From CAYVOV01 sp964453525 (GTDB lineage Bacteria; Chloroflexota; Dehalococcoidia; Dehalococcoidales; UBA2162), in contig CAYVOV010000012.1 of assembly GCA_964453525.1 (NCBI GenBank), positions 40,098 through 104,097 of the forward strand: a stretch of 64,000 bases of DNA. The letters are read 5' to 3'. A model generated the notes under the pieces. That model was not told the DNA's origin. It saw only the letters and a program-made list of their open reading frames with translations, and made no database searches. This document shows, one piece after another, positions 7,866 to 16,480 of the stretch (the stretch's first letter is position 1; each line of letters begins with the position of its first letter). A program made the translations under genes and the position numbers.

Positions 7866-9452
7866 TTAAGCTATTGCCCTGTTCAATTCACTTTCTAGAG
7901 TATCGTGAGATGTGCCGGAATCTATTATCGACCACGGTAGCTCTTCCAGGGTATCCAGTCTCCGGTGAATGTAATAATCGATGTCAATTCCGCATTTGTC
8001 CAGCGCTTTTCGCCAGCTGGATAATGAAAAGACGTCCATATTTACCAGGGCTTCAGCCAGCCTGGTGTCACCTCGTGCCAGCGCTCCCTGTACCTGACTC
8101 CAGGCAGGACTTTCCGCTTTTATCTGTATTCCCGCCGGGGGCAGGTTTTTTTTAAGCATAGATAAGCGGTGATTCAGCGTGGTGATTCTCTCCATCGGCA
8201 ACCACTGGAATGGTGTGCCGGCTTTGGGCACGAAGGGAGCGATGCTCAGGGTAATGCGGCAGCCGGGATTTATCCGGTCTATGAGCTTTTTGCACTTTCC
8301 GGTGAGTTTGATAATTTCCTCGATATCCTTATCCGTTTCCGAGGGCAGCCCAATCATAAAGTAGAGCTTTAGCTGCCTTACGCCCTGTTCAGCCACTTTG
8401 TGCATTGCCTCGAGGATATCATCTTCGGAGATGCCTTTCTTAATCAGGTGGCGAAGACGCTGCGAGCCGGCCTCGGGAGCAAGAGCGATTGTCTTTGCTC
8501 TTCCTTTTGTGCCTGCTCTTAGTGCCATATCGGAAAGGGGTTTTATCCGCAACGAGCTGACGGATATCCCGGCTCCCATCCGCTCCAGTCTGGTAAGTAT
8601 TTCTTCGAATCGAGGGTGGTCGGAAATCGCTGGACCCACCAGCCCGATACGTTTCCTGTGTTTCAGTCCTTCTTCCGCCTGCGAAAGGATGTTTTCTACC
8701 GAGCGGAAGCGTGTTGGGCTGAAAGTATTGCTGACCAGGCAGAATCGGCAGCCATGACCGCAGCCGCGCTGGGCCTCTATTAGATACAGGTCGCCAAGTT
8801 CGGTGTCACGTGTCAGTATTATTGAGTGAACGGGAAATTCATCGAGGTTTTTCACCCACTGGCGGACTACAGCAGCCTTACTCTGTACCTGAGGTGCATA
8901 AGTACCCGGTAAAACAGAAAGCGTCTCCAGCAGGTCGTGGTATTTTGAATGAGAATATTCGGTAAGGACAGGCAGCGTTTGCGGTAGTATCACTTCTGCA
9001 TCTCCGATGCAAAGGCAATCGAAAAAAGGAGATAAAGGCATCGGATTGGCGGTGATACAGGCGCCTCCGGCGATTAGAAGCGGGTGGCGCTCATCGCGTT
9101 CGGCTGCAAAAAGTGGAATACCGCTGGCTTTCAGTACCTGAACGACGTTAAAGTAGTCCAGTTCATAGGTGACGGAGAAGGCGAGGACAGCGAAATCGGC
9201 AAGCGGACGCCGTGATTCGAGTGATAGGGGAGGGGTTTTATCTACTTTTTCAAGAAAAAATCTCTCGCAGACAATATTCTGGTATTCATTCAGAAGGCTG
9301 TAGATGGCGTGAATGCCCAGGTTTGACATGCCGATGTAGTAAGAGTTCGGGTAAATCAGGGCGATGGGCAGTCTGCCTCCCCAGTCCTTGACGATAGTGC
9401 CCTGTTCACGGGAGAGGTGATGCTTAGCTTCTTTAATCTTGTCCTGAGTCAC
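7866..9452 (-). CDS. B12-binding-type radical SAM protein, uncharacterised
   Basis: 528 residues. Residues about 25-190 look like a cobalamin-binding-type Rossmann region (LPIALIYPNSYYIGMSNLG). The radical SAM cluster motif RGCGHGCRFC (CX3CX2C) falls at about residues 229-238, followed by the barrel segments EAGSQRLRHLIKKG and FMIGLPSETDKD. It would cleave SAM reductively; the substrate is unknown. A downstream helical region follows the barrel. It is isolated between repeats, so context does not help. Full length matches the widespread uncharacterised family. Confidence 0.85.
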   Translation of the reverse strand: MTQDKIKEAKHHLSREQGTIVKDWGGRLPIALIYPNSYYIGMSNLGIHAIYSLLNEYQNIVCERFFLEKVDKTPPLSLESRRPLADFAVLAFSVTYELDYFNVVQVLKASGIPLFAAERDERHPLLIAGGACITANPMPLSPFFDCLCIGDAEVILPQTLPVLTEYSHSKYHDLLETLSVLPGTYAPQVQSKAAVVRQWVKNLDEFPVHSIILTRDTELGDLYLIEAQRGCGHGCRFCLVSNTFSPTRFRSVENILSQAEEGLKHRKRIGLVGPAISDHPRFEEILTRLERMGAGISVSSLRIKPLSDMALRAGTKGRAKTIALAPEAGSQRLRHLIKKGISEDDILEAMHKVAEQGVRQLKLYFMIGLPSETDKDIEEIIKLTGKCKKLIDRINPGCRITLSIAPFVPKAGTPFQWLPMERITTLNHRLSMLKKNLPPAGIQIKAESPAWSQVQGALARGDTRLAEALVNMDVFSLSSWRKALDKCGIDIDYYIHRRLDTLEELPWSIIDSGTSHDTLESELNRAIA

Positions 9453-9473
9453 TAATTTTTGTTAACCTCTCAC

Positions 9474-9560
9474 CCTTTATCCCTCTCCCCTTCAAAAGGG
9501 GAGAGGGAAGATAATTTATTAAAGGGGCTTCGCCTCTTTTGAACCCCTTCTATAGTATAG
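9474..9560. repeat. Dispersed repeat family C (CCCTCTCCCC...GGGGAGAGGG)
   Basis: CCCTCTCCCCTTCAAAAGGG and its continuation form a GC-rich hairpin, followed by a second small one, AGGGGCTTCGCCTCTT. Copies recur at 14484-14570, 15868-15965, 16167-16215, 34838-34915 and 48962-49000. Confidence 0.8.
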
Positions 9561-9610
9561 GGATACACTACTTAAACTTATTGAGTCTGAGAACTTGGAG
9601 TACAAAAAGC

Positions 9611-10117
9611 CTAATCTCCTAATCTTCTTCTGATTTCATGTAGTCTTTGCAGTCGGATTTTCATGTAATTTCTCTTAATAGAAAGGTTCTCCTTGATAGG
9701 GTCTTCCTGATTTTCAACCTCTTCTTTAACTAATCCTGGATTTGACATCCAATAATTTTCGTAACCCATTGTTCTTAACAATTTTCTAACATTAGTAGCC
9801 CACTCATCCATCCCAAAATCATATCTATCAATAGCATCCCAACTCTCAGTCGTCAATTGTGCTAAGATTTGATTTCCTTTGCCTATAAAGCCATCGAGCG
9901 TTTTCTTTGTCTGCCGTGTTACTTCTATATAACCCAGAACAACTAAACCCCATAATAAAGAAGCACATATAAAAGCCCATAAAGTAGAAATATAATCTGT
10001 AAAGAAAGATATGATGGCAAGTACTGTTGCTATTATTGTGATTGGCACCAGAATACGCCCCCACCACCTCATATCCCACAACCTCTGGAACATTTTAATT
10101 GGGTCGAAATTTGGCAT
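9611..10117 (-). CDS. Hypothetical membrane protein with two transmembrane segments
   Basis: 168 residues, AT-rich. Two adjacent hydrophobic stretches (ILVPITIIATVLAIISFF at about residues 21-38, and LWAFICASLLWGLVVLGYI at about 46-64) precede a cytosolic, charged C-terminal half. No enzymatic motif is seen. It is divergent from the next gene, which is also AT-rich, and the pair sits in a repeat-flanked pocket between a radical SAM gene and the R3H ATPase gene. I do not recognise the family. Confidence 0.6.
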   Translation of the reverse strand: MPNFDPIKMFQRLWDMRWWGRILVPITIIATVLAIISFFTDYISTLWAFICASLLWGLVVLGYIEVTRQTKKTLDGFIGKGNQILAQLTTESWDAIDRYDFGMDEWATNVRKLLRTMGYENYWMSNPGLVKEEVENQEDPIKENLSIKRNYMKIRLQRLHEIRRRLGD

Positions 10118-10145
10118 ACCCCTATTTTACCACTTACCATAAATT

Positions 10146-10173
10146 TTAACACTACCTGTAATCGGAGTATAAT
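10146..10173 (+). promoter_or_regulatory. Promoter of the gene at 10195
   Basis: TTAACA (10146-10151) and a perfect TATAAT (10168-10173) have 16 bases between them. A strong ribosome binding site, ACAGGAGGTG, lies just before the ATG at 10195. Confidence 0.65.
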
Positions 10174-10194
10174 CGGCCTTACAGGAGGTGCGGT

Positions 10195-10692
10195 ATGGAA
10201 GAAAGAAGTCACAATGAGAGGATTAGCCCGAATGATGCTGCTCTTTTGCTTCTAAAGTTTACCAATGATACAGTTGGTGGATTTTTAAAACACCTACAAG
10301 AAGAACCTAGTATTAATCAAAGTTCTCAGTTACCTAAAATAGAACAAGAATTGACTTTCTTTTCGTGGTTCGCCCTAGATTACTGGATATCAAAGAGTTT
10401 CAGCAAAGAGAAGTCAGAAGCCATTAGAGACGCACTAACTATTCATCTTCAAGACTTTACTGCTAATAGTCAAGATGGGCAGGACATGGTGAACACCATA
10501 AATGAACGCCTAGAAGCATATTCTCAAATTGTCAATGAAAAAATGGAAGACAGTGCGAAATACTTTAGTTTTGGAGCCAAGCTATCCGATTTCTGTGATT
10601 TGCAGCATCCTTTTTTGTGGATAACGGCTCCTGAAATTTTTACCTCAGTACTCAAATATGTTTCAATTTTTGTTAATAAAGTGTCTACTTAG
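10195..10692 (+). CDS. Hypothetical cytosolic protein
   Basis: 165 residues, AT-rich, soluble, mainly helical, with no signal peptide and no recognised motif. It has its own TATAAT promoter and strong ribosome binding site, so it is probably expressed. The central segment FFSWFALDYWISKSFSKEKS is aromatic-rich. It is divergent to the two-TM membrane gene and may form a two-gene accessory pair with it. No function is proposed. Confidence 0.6.
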   Translation: MEERSHNERISPNDAALLLLKFTNDTVGGFLKHLQEEPSINQSSQLPKIEQELTFFSWFALDYWISKSFSKEKSEAIRDALTIHLQDFTANSQDGQDMVNTINERLEAYSQIVNEKMEDSAKYFSFGAKLSDFCDLQHPFLWITAPEIFTSVLKYVSIFVNKVST

Positions 10693-10740
10693 CATTGTGG
10701 TTTGTTCCTAGTGAAGATACCCGTCTCTTTCCTTTTACGT

Positions 10741-12267
10741 TCACCCCTTATAAATCCTCACCCTTCTCTGGGGATCTTTGCCGGAGCTTCTTGAGTTAAG
10801 CTGGTTTCTTTCGGCTATCAGGTGCTGGAGGCGGCGGATATAGGCGCTCTGGGGACTCAGCTCCACAGTACCGCCCTCTTCCTGTACGCGGTTTACCGCT
10901 TCCTGAGCCTCTCTGAGAGCTACCTGGAAGGACTCTGGCCTGTCCATAATCTCCGTTTCGCTGCCGGGAGAGATTGTATTGAGGAACTGCCGTATCTGGG
11001 TGGGAGTATTGCTCCTGAGGACATAGATGGGCAGGTTCGCCGTTTCGGCGTCCTTTACCTTCTGCGGCTTGCGGCGGTAGTATCGCTTGGAGGTGACAAA
11101 CAGGGTGGCATTTTTAATGTTCTCCGCTATCTCAATGCCTGAATCGGTGTCTTTCGCCATTTGCTCGAACCGTCCCCGGTTAACTCCGAAGAGGTATAGC
11201 CGGTGCACTTTGCTATCTTTAGCCGCCTGTTTCCCCCTGGCGGGCTTCTTGACCCTGGCGGCTGGTTCAACCTTTTCTGTCTTTACTTCTCCGTCTTCGT
11301 CCAGCCAGCGCACTTCCGTGGCGAGGGGTAAGTTACGCAGTGTGTCATCGACTGCCTGCGCCACATCCGGATGAATGGCTACTCTGTCCCGGTCCTGGAT
11401 TTCGACGACGATGTCGAAGGTGGGAGGTGACATTCTTTCCAGAATCGATTTCTGGGTGCCCCGCCGTTTTGCCTCTTCATCACCCAGGGTGACGCTCTGA
11501 ATACCGCCGATGAGGTCGGAGAGGGTGGGGTTCATAATCAGGTTTTCCAGGGTATTGCCGTGAGCGGTGCCGACAAGCTGAACGCCGCGCTCGGCGATTG
11601 TCCGGGCGGCAAGGGCTTCAAGCTCGGTACCCATCTCATCGATGACTATAACCTCCGGCATGTGGTTTTCCACGGCTTCAATCATCACGGCGTGCTGCCT
11701 GGTGGGTGTGGTCACCTGCATCCTCCGGGCATGTCCGATTGCCGGGTGGGGTATATCACCGTCACCGGCAATCTCATTCGAGGTGTCCACGATAATAACC
11801 CGCTTGTTGAAATCATCGGCAAGCACCCGGGCAACCTCGCGGAGCATTGTTGTCTTGCCCACTCCGGGACGCCCCAGTAGCATAACGCTCTTGCCCGACT
11901 CAATAAGGTCTTCGATTACCTTTATTGTACCGAATACGGCTCTACCGACGCGGCAGGTGAGGCCGACGATTAGTCCCTGCCGGTTACGGATGGCTGAGAT
12001 TCTGTGCAGGGTACGGGCAATTCCGGCGCGGTTATCATCACCAAAAGTGCCGACACGTGAGGCAACGTATTCGATATCCTGCTCGGTTACCTCTTCAGGA
12101 TTGAGAATGATTTCACGCCCGGGAAAGCGGGCTTCCGGTGGCCTGCCGAGGTCGAGAATCACCTCCAGAAGCTCATGGATATCCTCCTGCTTGTTCAGCG
12201 GCTTCTGGATGTGCGGCGGAAAAATATCAAGCAGTGCTTCAAGGTCGTCAGTTATTATCTTCTGCAA
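10741..12267 (-). CDS. AAA-type ATPase with C-terminal R3H domain (Ycf45/SpoIIIAA-like)
   Basis: 508 residues. The ATPase domain (about residues 100-300) has Walker A GRPGVGKTT (about 133-141), Walker B VIVIDEMG and TAHGNTLENL. A linker (about 330-350) is Lys/Ala-rich. The C-terminal part includes an R3H-type single-stranded nucleic-acid-binding helix (about 440-480). The architecture matches the Ycf45/R3H ATPase family of cyanobacteria and Chloroflexota, whose exact role is unknown. It is followed 31 bases on by the pyrE start in opposite coordinate order, that is, it lies downstream of pyrE on the same strand. Confidence 0.88.
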   Translation of the reverse strand: MQKIITDDLEALLDIFPPHIQKPLNKQEDIHELLEVILDLGRPPEARFPGREIILNPEEVTEQDIEYVASRVGTFGDDNRAGIARTLHRISAIRNRQGLIVGLTCRVGRAVFGTIKVIEDLIESGKSVMLLGRPGVGKTTMLREVARVLADDFNKRVIIVDTSNEIAGDGDIPHPAIGHARRMQVTTPTRQHAVMIEAVENHMPEVIVIDEMGTELEALAARTIAERGVQLVGTAHGNTLENLIMNPTLSDLIGGIQSVTLGDEEAKRRGTQKSILERMSPPTFDIVVEIQDRDRVAIHPDVAQAVDDTLRNLPLATEVRWLDEDGEVKTEKVEPAARVKKPARGKQAAKDSKVHRLYLFGVNRGRFEQMAKDTDSGIEIAENIKNATLFVTSKRYYRRKPQKVKDAETANLPIYVLRSNTPTQIRQFLNTISPGSETEIMDRPESFQVALREAQEAVNRVQEEGGTVELSPQSAYIRRLQHLIAERNQLNSRSSGKDPQRRVRIYKG

Positions 12268-12298
12268 AACTAACTTCTCCCGGTCATCCCGGTTATTA

Positions 12299-12844
12299 TC
12301 AGTCCTGAGATGCCTTCAATTCCTCCATTGTAAACAGTGACAGTAGTTCAAGGTTTTCTTTCTTCAGGTTTTCCCTGCCTTTGATATCCCGCTCTATTAC
12401 GCAGAGCACGTACTCAATATCAGCGCCCATTTGTCTCAGGTCATTTGAGCTCATTACCACCTGGCCGCCGGTGGTAATTACATCTTCAATGACACAGACC
12501 TTTTTATCTTTGAAATCGGTACCTTCGGCAAGTTTGGCGGTACCGTATTCCTTTGCCGTTTTCCTGACAAATATGGCGGGAATGCCTGTCTTTAAGGCTA
12601 GAGCGGCAGCAATGGGAATACCGCCCATCTCAAGACCGGCAAGTATCTCGGTGCCTTTCGGTATCAGTTCGGACAGGTGATTGGCAATTTCGGAAAGCAG
12701 TTGCGGCTCCGATTCGAAAAGGTATTTGTCAAAATATTCGTTAGATACTTGCCCGGAGCGCAGCGTGAAGGTGCCTGTCAGGTAAGAGACCTTATAAATC
12801 TTTCCGGCTAATTCAGCTCTATCCATCTCAGTCCTTTTAGGCAA
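12299..12844 (-). CDS. pyrE: Orotate phosphoribosyltransferase PyrE
   Basis: 181 residues. It converts orotate and PRPP to OMP in pyrimidine synthesis. The PRPP loop CVIEDVITTGGQ (about residues 114-125) and the LRSGQVSNEYFDK segment near the N terminus identify the family. It starts 2 bases after pdxT ends, so the two are translationally coupled. Cytosolic, full length. Confidence 0.94.
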   Translation of the reverse strand: MPKRTEMDRAELAGKIYKVSYLTGTFTLRSGQVSNEYFDKYLFESEPQLLSEIANHLSELIPKGTEILAGLEMGGIPIAAALALKTGIPAIFVRKTAKEYGTAKLAEGTDFKDKKVCVIEDVITTGGQVVMSSNDLRQMGADIEYVLCVIERDIKGRENLKKENLELLSLFTMEELKASQD

Positions 12845-12846
12845 TA

Positions 12847-13428
12847 TTACTGCTTCCCGGCAATGATATCCAGATAATACCGGTGGAACCGGGTATCTTC
12901 GGTAAGTTCCGGGTGAAAAGCGGAAACGAGCAGTTTTCCCTGCCTGGCGGCGACACCCGTACCGTCGGGCAGCCTTGCCAGTATCTCAACGTTGTTGCTC
13001 GACCGGGCAATCAGTGGAGCCCTTATAAAAACACCGGGGAAAGGCTCATTTCCCAGCACCGGTATGGATAGTTCGGCTTCAAAGCTTTCTCTCTGTCTGC
13101 CGAAGGCATTGCGTTTGACTCCAATGTTCATCAGCCCCAGAGGTTTAACGATATCGCCGTCTGGAATATCGCTGGCAAGGATTATCATACCGGCACAGGT
13201 CCCGAATACCGGTAGCCCGTTCTCAGCCAGTTGCTTTATTTCGTCCACAAGATTATAGTCTGTAATCAGCTTGCTTATGGATGAGCTTTCTCCGCCGGGA
13301 ATAATTAATCCGTCCAGACCTGTCAGTTGCCCGGGCAGGCGAACGGGCAAAGCCTCCACTCCCAGTTTGTTAAGTACAACTATGTGTTCGGCAAAGGCTC
13401 CCTGCGCAGCAAGGACGCCTACTTTCAT
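12847..13428 (-). CDS. pdxT: PLP synthase glutaminase subunit PdxT
   Basis: 193 residues. It is a class I glutaminase that feeds ammonia to PdxS for pyridoxal phosphate synthesis. Visible motifs are PGGESSSISKL (about 44-54), the nucleophile elbow FGTCAGMIIL (Cys about 78) and the catalytic FHPELTED near the C terminus. It follows pdxS by 37 bases on the same strand. Confidence 0.96.
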   Translation of the reverse strand: MKVGVLAAQGAFAEHIVVLNKLGVEALPVRLPGQLTGLDGLIIPGGESSSISKLITDYNLVDEIKQLAENGLPVFGTCAGMIILASDIPDGDIVKPLGLMNIGVKRNAFGRQRESFEAELSIPVLGNEPFPGVFIRAPLIARSSNNVEILARLPDGTGVAARQGKLLVSAFHPELTEDTRFHRYYLDIIAGKQ

Positions 13429-13465
13429 TCTTTTATCCTTAATACGAGGGTTTCTTTTCAGTTAT

Positions 13466-14347
13466 TTACCATCCTCTGGGGGCAAGCAGTTCTTCATCGG
13501 GTATCTGTTTGATATCAAGACCGGGCATGGCATCTCCCAGGTTTTTTGAAACCTCGGCGATAATCTCAGCGTCCTGGTAATGGGTGGTGGCTTTCACAAT
13601 CGCCCTGGCTCTGACTTCAGGATTACTCGACTTAAAAATGCCGGAACCGACGAAGACACCATCGGCACCAAGCTGCATCATCAGGGCGGCATCGGCTGGG
13701 GTGGCAACCCCGCCAGCAGCGAAGTTGACCACCGGCAGCTTCCCTGTCCTGTGCACTTCTTCAACAAGGGCGAAGGGCGCACCCAGTTCTTTTGCCTCTG
13801 CCATAAGTTCGTCCTGGGACATGTTCGCCAGTTTGCGGATTTCGTCCATTACGGTACGCATGTGCCTGACCGCCTCGACGATATTGCCGGTGCCGGCTTC
13901 GCCTTTCGTCCTTATCATCGCCGCCCCTTCGCCGATGCGGCGCAGGGCTTCACCCAGGTTACGGCAGCCGCAGACAAAGGGGACTTTGAAATCATGTTTC
14001 CAGACGTGGTGACTTTCATCTGCCGGAGTGAGCACTTCGGACTCATCGATATAGTCCACTCCGAGGGCTTCAAGTGCCTGGGCTTCGACAAAGTGGCCTA
14101 TCCGGCACTTTGCCATCACCGGAATGGAGACAGCTTTCATAATGGCTTCAATGACTGTCGGGTCGGCCATGCGGGCGACTCCACCGGCAGCCCGGATATC
14201 AGCCGGGACTCTCTCCAGTGCCATTACTGCGCAGGCGCCGGCATCCTCGGCAATTCTGGCATGCTCGGGAGTGACCACATCCATAATCACTCCGCCCTTC
14301 AGCATCTGGGCGAGTCCGGTCTTTACTTTCCAGGTTCCAGTTTCCAT
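13466..14347 (-). CDS. pdxS: PLP synthase lyase subunit PdxS
   Basis: 293 residues, the normal length. It builds pyridoxal 5'-phosphate from ribulose/ribose-5-phosphate, glyceraldehyde-3-phosphate and ammonia. The conserved barrel is nearly complete: KGGVIMDVV, ALERVPADIRAAGGVARM, VMAKCRIGHFVEAQ, TKGEAGTGN and NFAAGGVATPADAA. The schiff-base lysines lie in VMAKCRIGH and RTKGEAG. It forms the pdxS-pdxT pair typical of the DXP-independent pathway. Confidence 0.97.
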   Translation of the reverse strand: METGTWKVKTGLAQMLKGGVIMDVVTPEHARIAEDAGACAVMALERVPADIRAAGGVARMADPTVIEAIMKAVSIPVMAKCRIGHFVEAQALEALGVDYIDESEVLTPADESHHVWKHDFKVPFVCGCRNLGEALRRIGEGAAMIRTKGEAGTGNIVEAVRHMRTVMDEIRKLANMSQDELMAEAKELGAPFALVEEVHRTGKLPVVNFAAGGVATPADAALMMQLGADGVFVGSGIFKSSNPEVRARAIVKATTHYQDAEIIAEVSKNLGDAMPGLDIKQIPDEELLAPRGW

Positions 14348-14427
14348 TGTTCTTTACCCCCGGTTTACAAGTATATCTGTACAGATAAATTCTACTACTG
14401 TTGATTATGTTTATCAACTTCTTTACC

Positions 14428-14570
14428 TCTGTCATTGCGAGCCCGCATCTGGCGGGCGAAGCAATCTCTAAAAATACTTAACTACCTCACCCCCTATGTC
14501 CCCCTCTCCTTCAAAGGAGAGGGGGAGGAATAAGAAAGAGGGGCGGAGCCCCTCTTGGACGCCCTTACTA
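14428..14570. repeat. Dispersed repeats A and C in tandem
   Basis: CTCTGTCATTGCGAGCCCGC to GAAGCAATCTC (14428-14470, family A variant with an internal CCCGC..GCGGG hairpin) is followed by the family C hairpin CCCCCTCTCC..GGAGAGGGGG and AGGGGCGGAGCCCCTCTT (to 14560). It sits upstream of the pdxS operon start and directly before an AT-rich pseudogene. Confidence 0.8.
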
Positions 14571-14610
14571 GAGTTTGACAAGTAAAGGTAAGCTGGTTAA
14601 AATCCGTGTA

Positions 14611-15067
14611 ATGGCTTATGACAATGTTTTCAGAATGGGTGAAACCCCTCCAAAAGAAGAAATTGATGAAAAACTGAAAAGCTCTTTAGACCTTTTATAT
14701 CAACAGGACTTATATCTGTTAAAAAAGGATTCATCTGAAATTTCAATTGCCCATAGACTTGCGCTTTATCTACAGCAGAAATTTGATGCTTGGCACGTGG
14801 ATTGTGAATATAACCGTGATTATACTGGCGATATAAAAAGGCTTAATGGTAGAAATGTTCGTCCAGATATTATTATACATCGACGTGAGTCGAGAGATAA
14901 TCTAGTAATTATTTTAATTAAGAAAATGTCAAGAAACTTATCAGATAAAGAAAAGGATAAAGACATACTTAAAAAAAGAATATAATTACCGATATGCTAT
15001 ATTTTTAGAAATAGGGACCGGTTCTGAAGATTATGGCAAATACTCATTAAAATATGTCGAATCATAG
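14611..15067 (+). pseudogene. Broken restriction-endonuclease-like (PD-(D/E)XK fold) gene
   Basis: The ORF from the ATG at 14611 stops early at 14985, just after a run of seven A (about 14973). Removing one A restores a frame that continues with YNYRYAIFLEIGTGSEDYGK to a TAG at 15067, as expected for the family of small nuclease-fold proteins with VRPDIIIHRR. In relatives the next strand reads like LVIEIKK; here it is LVIILIKK, so the catalytic Glu of the ExK motif is replaced by Leu. The gene is AT-rich and flanked by repeats. A sequencing error at the A-run could explain the frameshift but not the lost Glu. Confidence 0.65.
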
Positions 15068-15078
15068 TTTTTAAATTT

Positions 15079-15795
15079 TCAATTAATCGGTCTTTTCGCT
15101 GGGATTCCGGGGCGGCGGGGGTATTTATCCGGGGTCTCTGCTGTCTTGTCTATGATTACCAGGTAGCGCTCATCGGGAAACTCATCGAGGTTGATTCTCT
15201 TTAGCTCTCGCAGCTTTCCGCCGAGAATGTTGATAGCCTTTTCTGCCTGATTAATCTCCCGGGAGATGTTCCCCTTTTTCTGGGCGATGAAGCTGCCGCC
15301 GGTCTTACAGAAGGGTAGCGTTAGCTCAACCAGAGTTGCCACTGGTGCTACGGCACGGGAAAGTACAGTATCAAACCTCTCACGGTACTCTTGCCGGTGA
15401 GCGGTTTCCTCAGCCCTGCTGGTAATGATTTCTATATTATTCAGCCCTAATTGAGCTGTGATATGGTTCAGGAATTCTGCCTTTTTGGCTGTAGCTTCGA
15501 GCAATGTGAGGTTTATTTCCGAGAAGAGTATTTTCAGTGGTATACCGGGCAGACCGGCGCCGGTGCCGACATCAATAATACGCAGTCCATAACTCGTTTT
15601 TTTGTCTATTGCCAGGGTTACAGTAAGCGAGTCAAGAAAATGGTTTATCTGCACGGCATCGTATTCAGTTATGGAGGTCAGGTTAATCCGCCGGTTCCAG
15701 TCCAGCAGTTCCCGGAAATAGATATCGAACTGCTCAAGCTGCCTCTCCGTAAGAGATAGCCCCAGTTTCTCGGCGCCTGATTTAAGCTTTTCCAT
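15079..15795 (-). CDS. rsmG: 16S rRNA (guanine527-N7)-methyltransferase RsmG
   Basis: 238 residues. It is the class I SAM methyltransferase that modifies G527 of 16S rRNA. The SAM-binding motif IIDVGTGAGLPGIPLKI is at about residues 74-90, with LLEATAKKAEFL just after it and SRAVAPVATL later. N-terminal RRINLTSI is the typical family start. The gene is full length and monocistronic, convergent with the nuclease-like pseudogene. Confidence 0.95.
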   Translation of the reverse strand: MEKLKSGAEKLGLSLTERQLEQFDIYFRELLDWNRRINLTSITEYDAVQINHFLDSLTVTLAIDKKTSYGLRIIDVGTGAGLPGIPLKILFSEINLTLLEATAKKAEFLNHITAQLGLNNIEIITSRAEETAHRQEYRERFDTVLSRAVAPVATLVELTLPFCKTGGSFIAQKKGNISREINQAEKAINILGGKLRELKRINLDEFPDERYLVIIDKTAETPDKYPRRPGIPAKRPIN

Positions 15796-15859
15796 AAGAG
15801 TTTCGCCCTGTGCTAATAATTATAACCGATTACCCGGCAAATAGGCGATTGGGGATTGA

Positions 15860-16220
15860 TTTATGGAACCCCATCCCCCTGTATCCCCCTTCCCCTTTCA
15901 AAAGGGGAAGGGGGAGTAATTTGAAGAGGTGGTGTGACGCTTTGGCGCCACACCACCTCTTAGACTACCGCCAGATGAATTTTAAGAAGGGTTGCTCCTT
16001 TGTGAAACCCAAAAATAAAATCAAAAGGCTTCTTGCTTCAGTCTACATCCGGGCATTCCTGCTTGTTTTGTTGAGAAGACTGACCACTTCCCGTTGAGGT
16101 ACCTGTAAGGCGGTTCTATATCTTCCATGGAGTGTGATTATAGTGGCAGTACATCCTTTTTTTGAAGTCTCCCCCTCTCCTTAACAAGGAGAGGGGGATT
16201 TAAGGGGGAGAGGATATTAA
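15860..16220. repeat. Gene-free stretch with family C repeats
   Basis: The 500 bases between rsmG and the thiC riboswitch carry no supported gene. They hold a family C unit at 15868-15965 (CCCCCTTCCCC..GGGGAAGGGGG, then a long AGAGGTGGTGTG..CACACCACCTCT hairpin) and another at 16167-16215 (CCCCCTCTCC..GGAGAGGGGG). Confidence 0.75.
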
Positions 16221-16315
16221 TTATTCTATGGTAGTGGAAATATATATAGAGGAGAAACAAAGTTATTTGCTCAATGAGCACTCTTATGTTAATATTTAAT
16301 CAAGTTAATAGTGGA

Positions 16316-16464
16316 AAAGCTAGGGGTGCTCAGAGGCTGAGAGTCTCGATGACATCGGGACAACCCTTGGTACCTGACCTCGGTAATGCGAGCGTAGGGA
16401 AGCAGAGTTGAATTGCACCAAGGGTAAGAGTATATAAGTAGAGGAAAACCCTTGGTTTTCCTTT
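16316..16464 (+). promoter_or_regulatory. TPP riboswitch with expression platform, upstream of thiC
   Basis: The aptamer (about 16316-16404) shows the conserved thi-box pieces AGGGGTGC, GGCTGAGA, ACCCTTGGTACCTGACC, GGTAATGCGAGCGTAGGGAA. The 9-mer ACCAAGGGT (16417-16425) is complementary both to ACCCTTGGT in the aptamer (16363-16371) and to an identical ACCCTTGGT (16448-16456) in a downstream hairpin AGGAAAACC/GGTTTTCCT (16442-16462). That gives a clear switch. The hairpin is followed by only three U and then the AGGGGAGG ribosome binding site, so control may be translational as much as by termination. Confidence 0.95.
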
Positions 16465-16480
16465 AGGGGAGGTGCCGGCA

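Noticed and set aside
15810..16097. A 95-residue plus-strand ORF before the thiC riboswitch
   Set aside because: It runs through family C repeat hairpins, has no ribosome binding site and no recognisable protein pattern.
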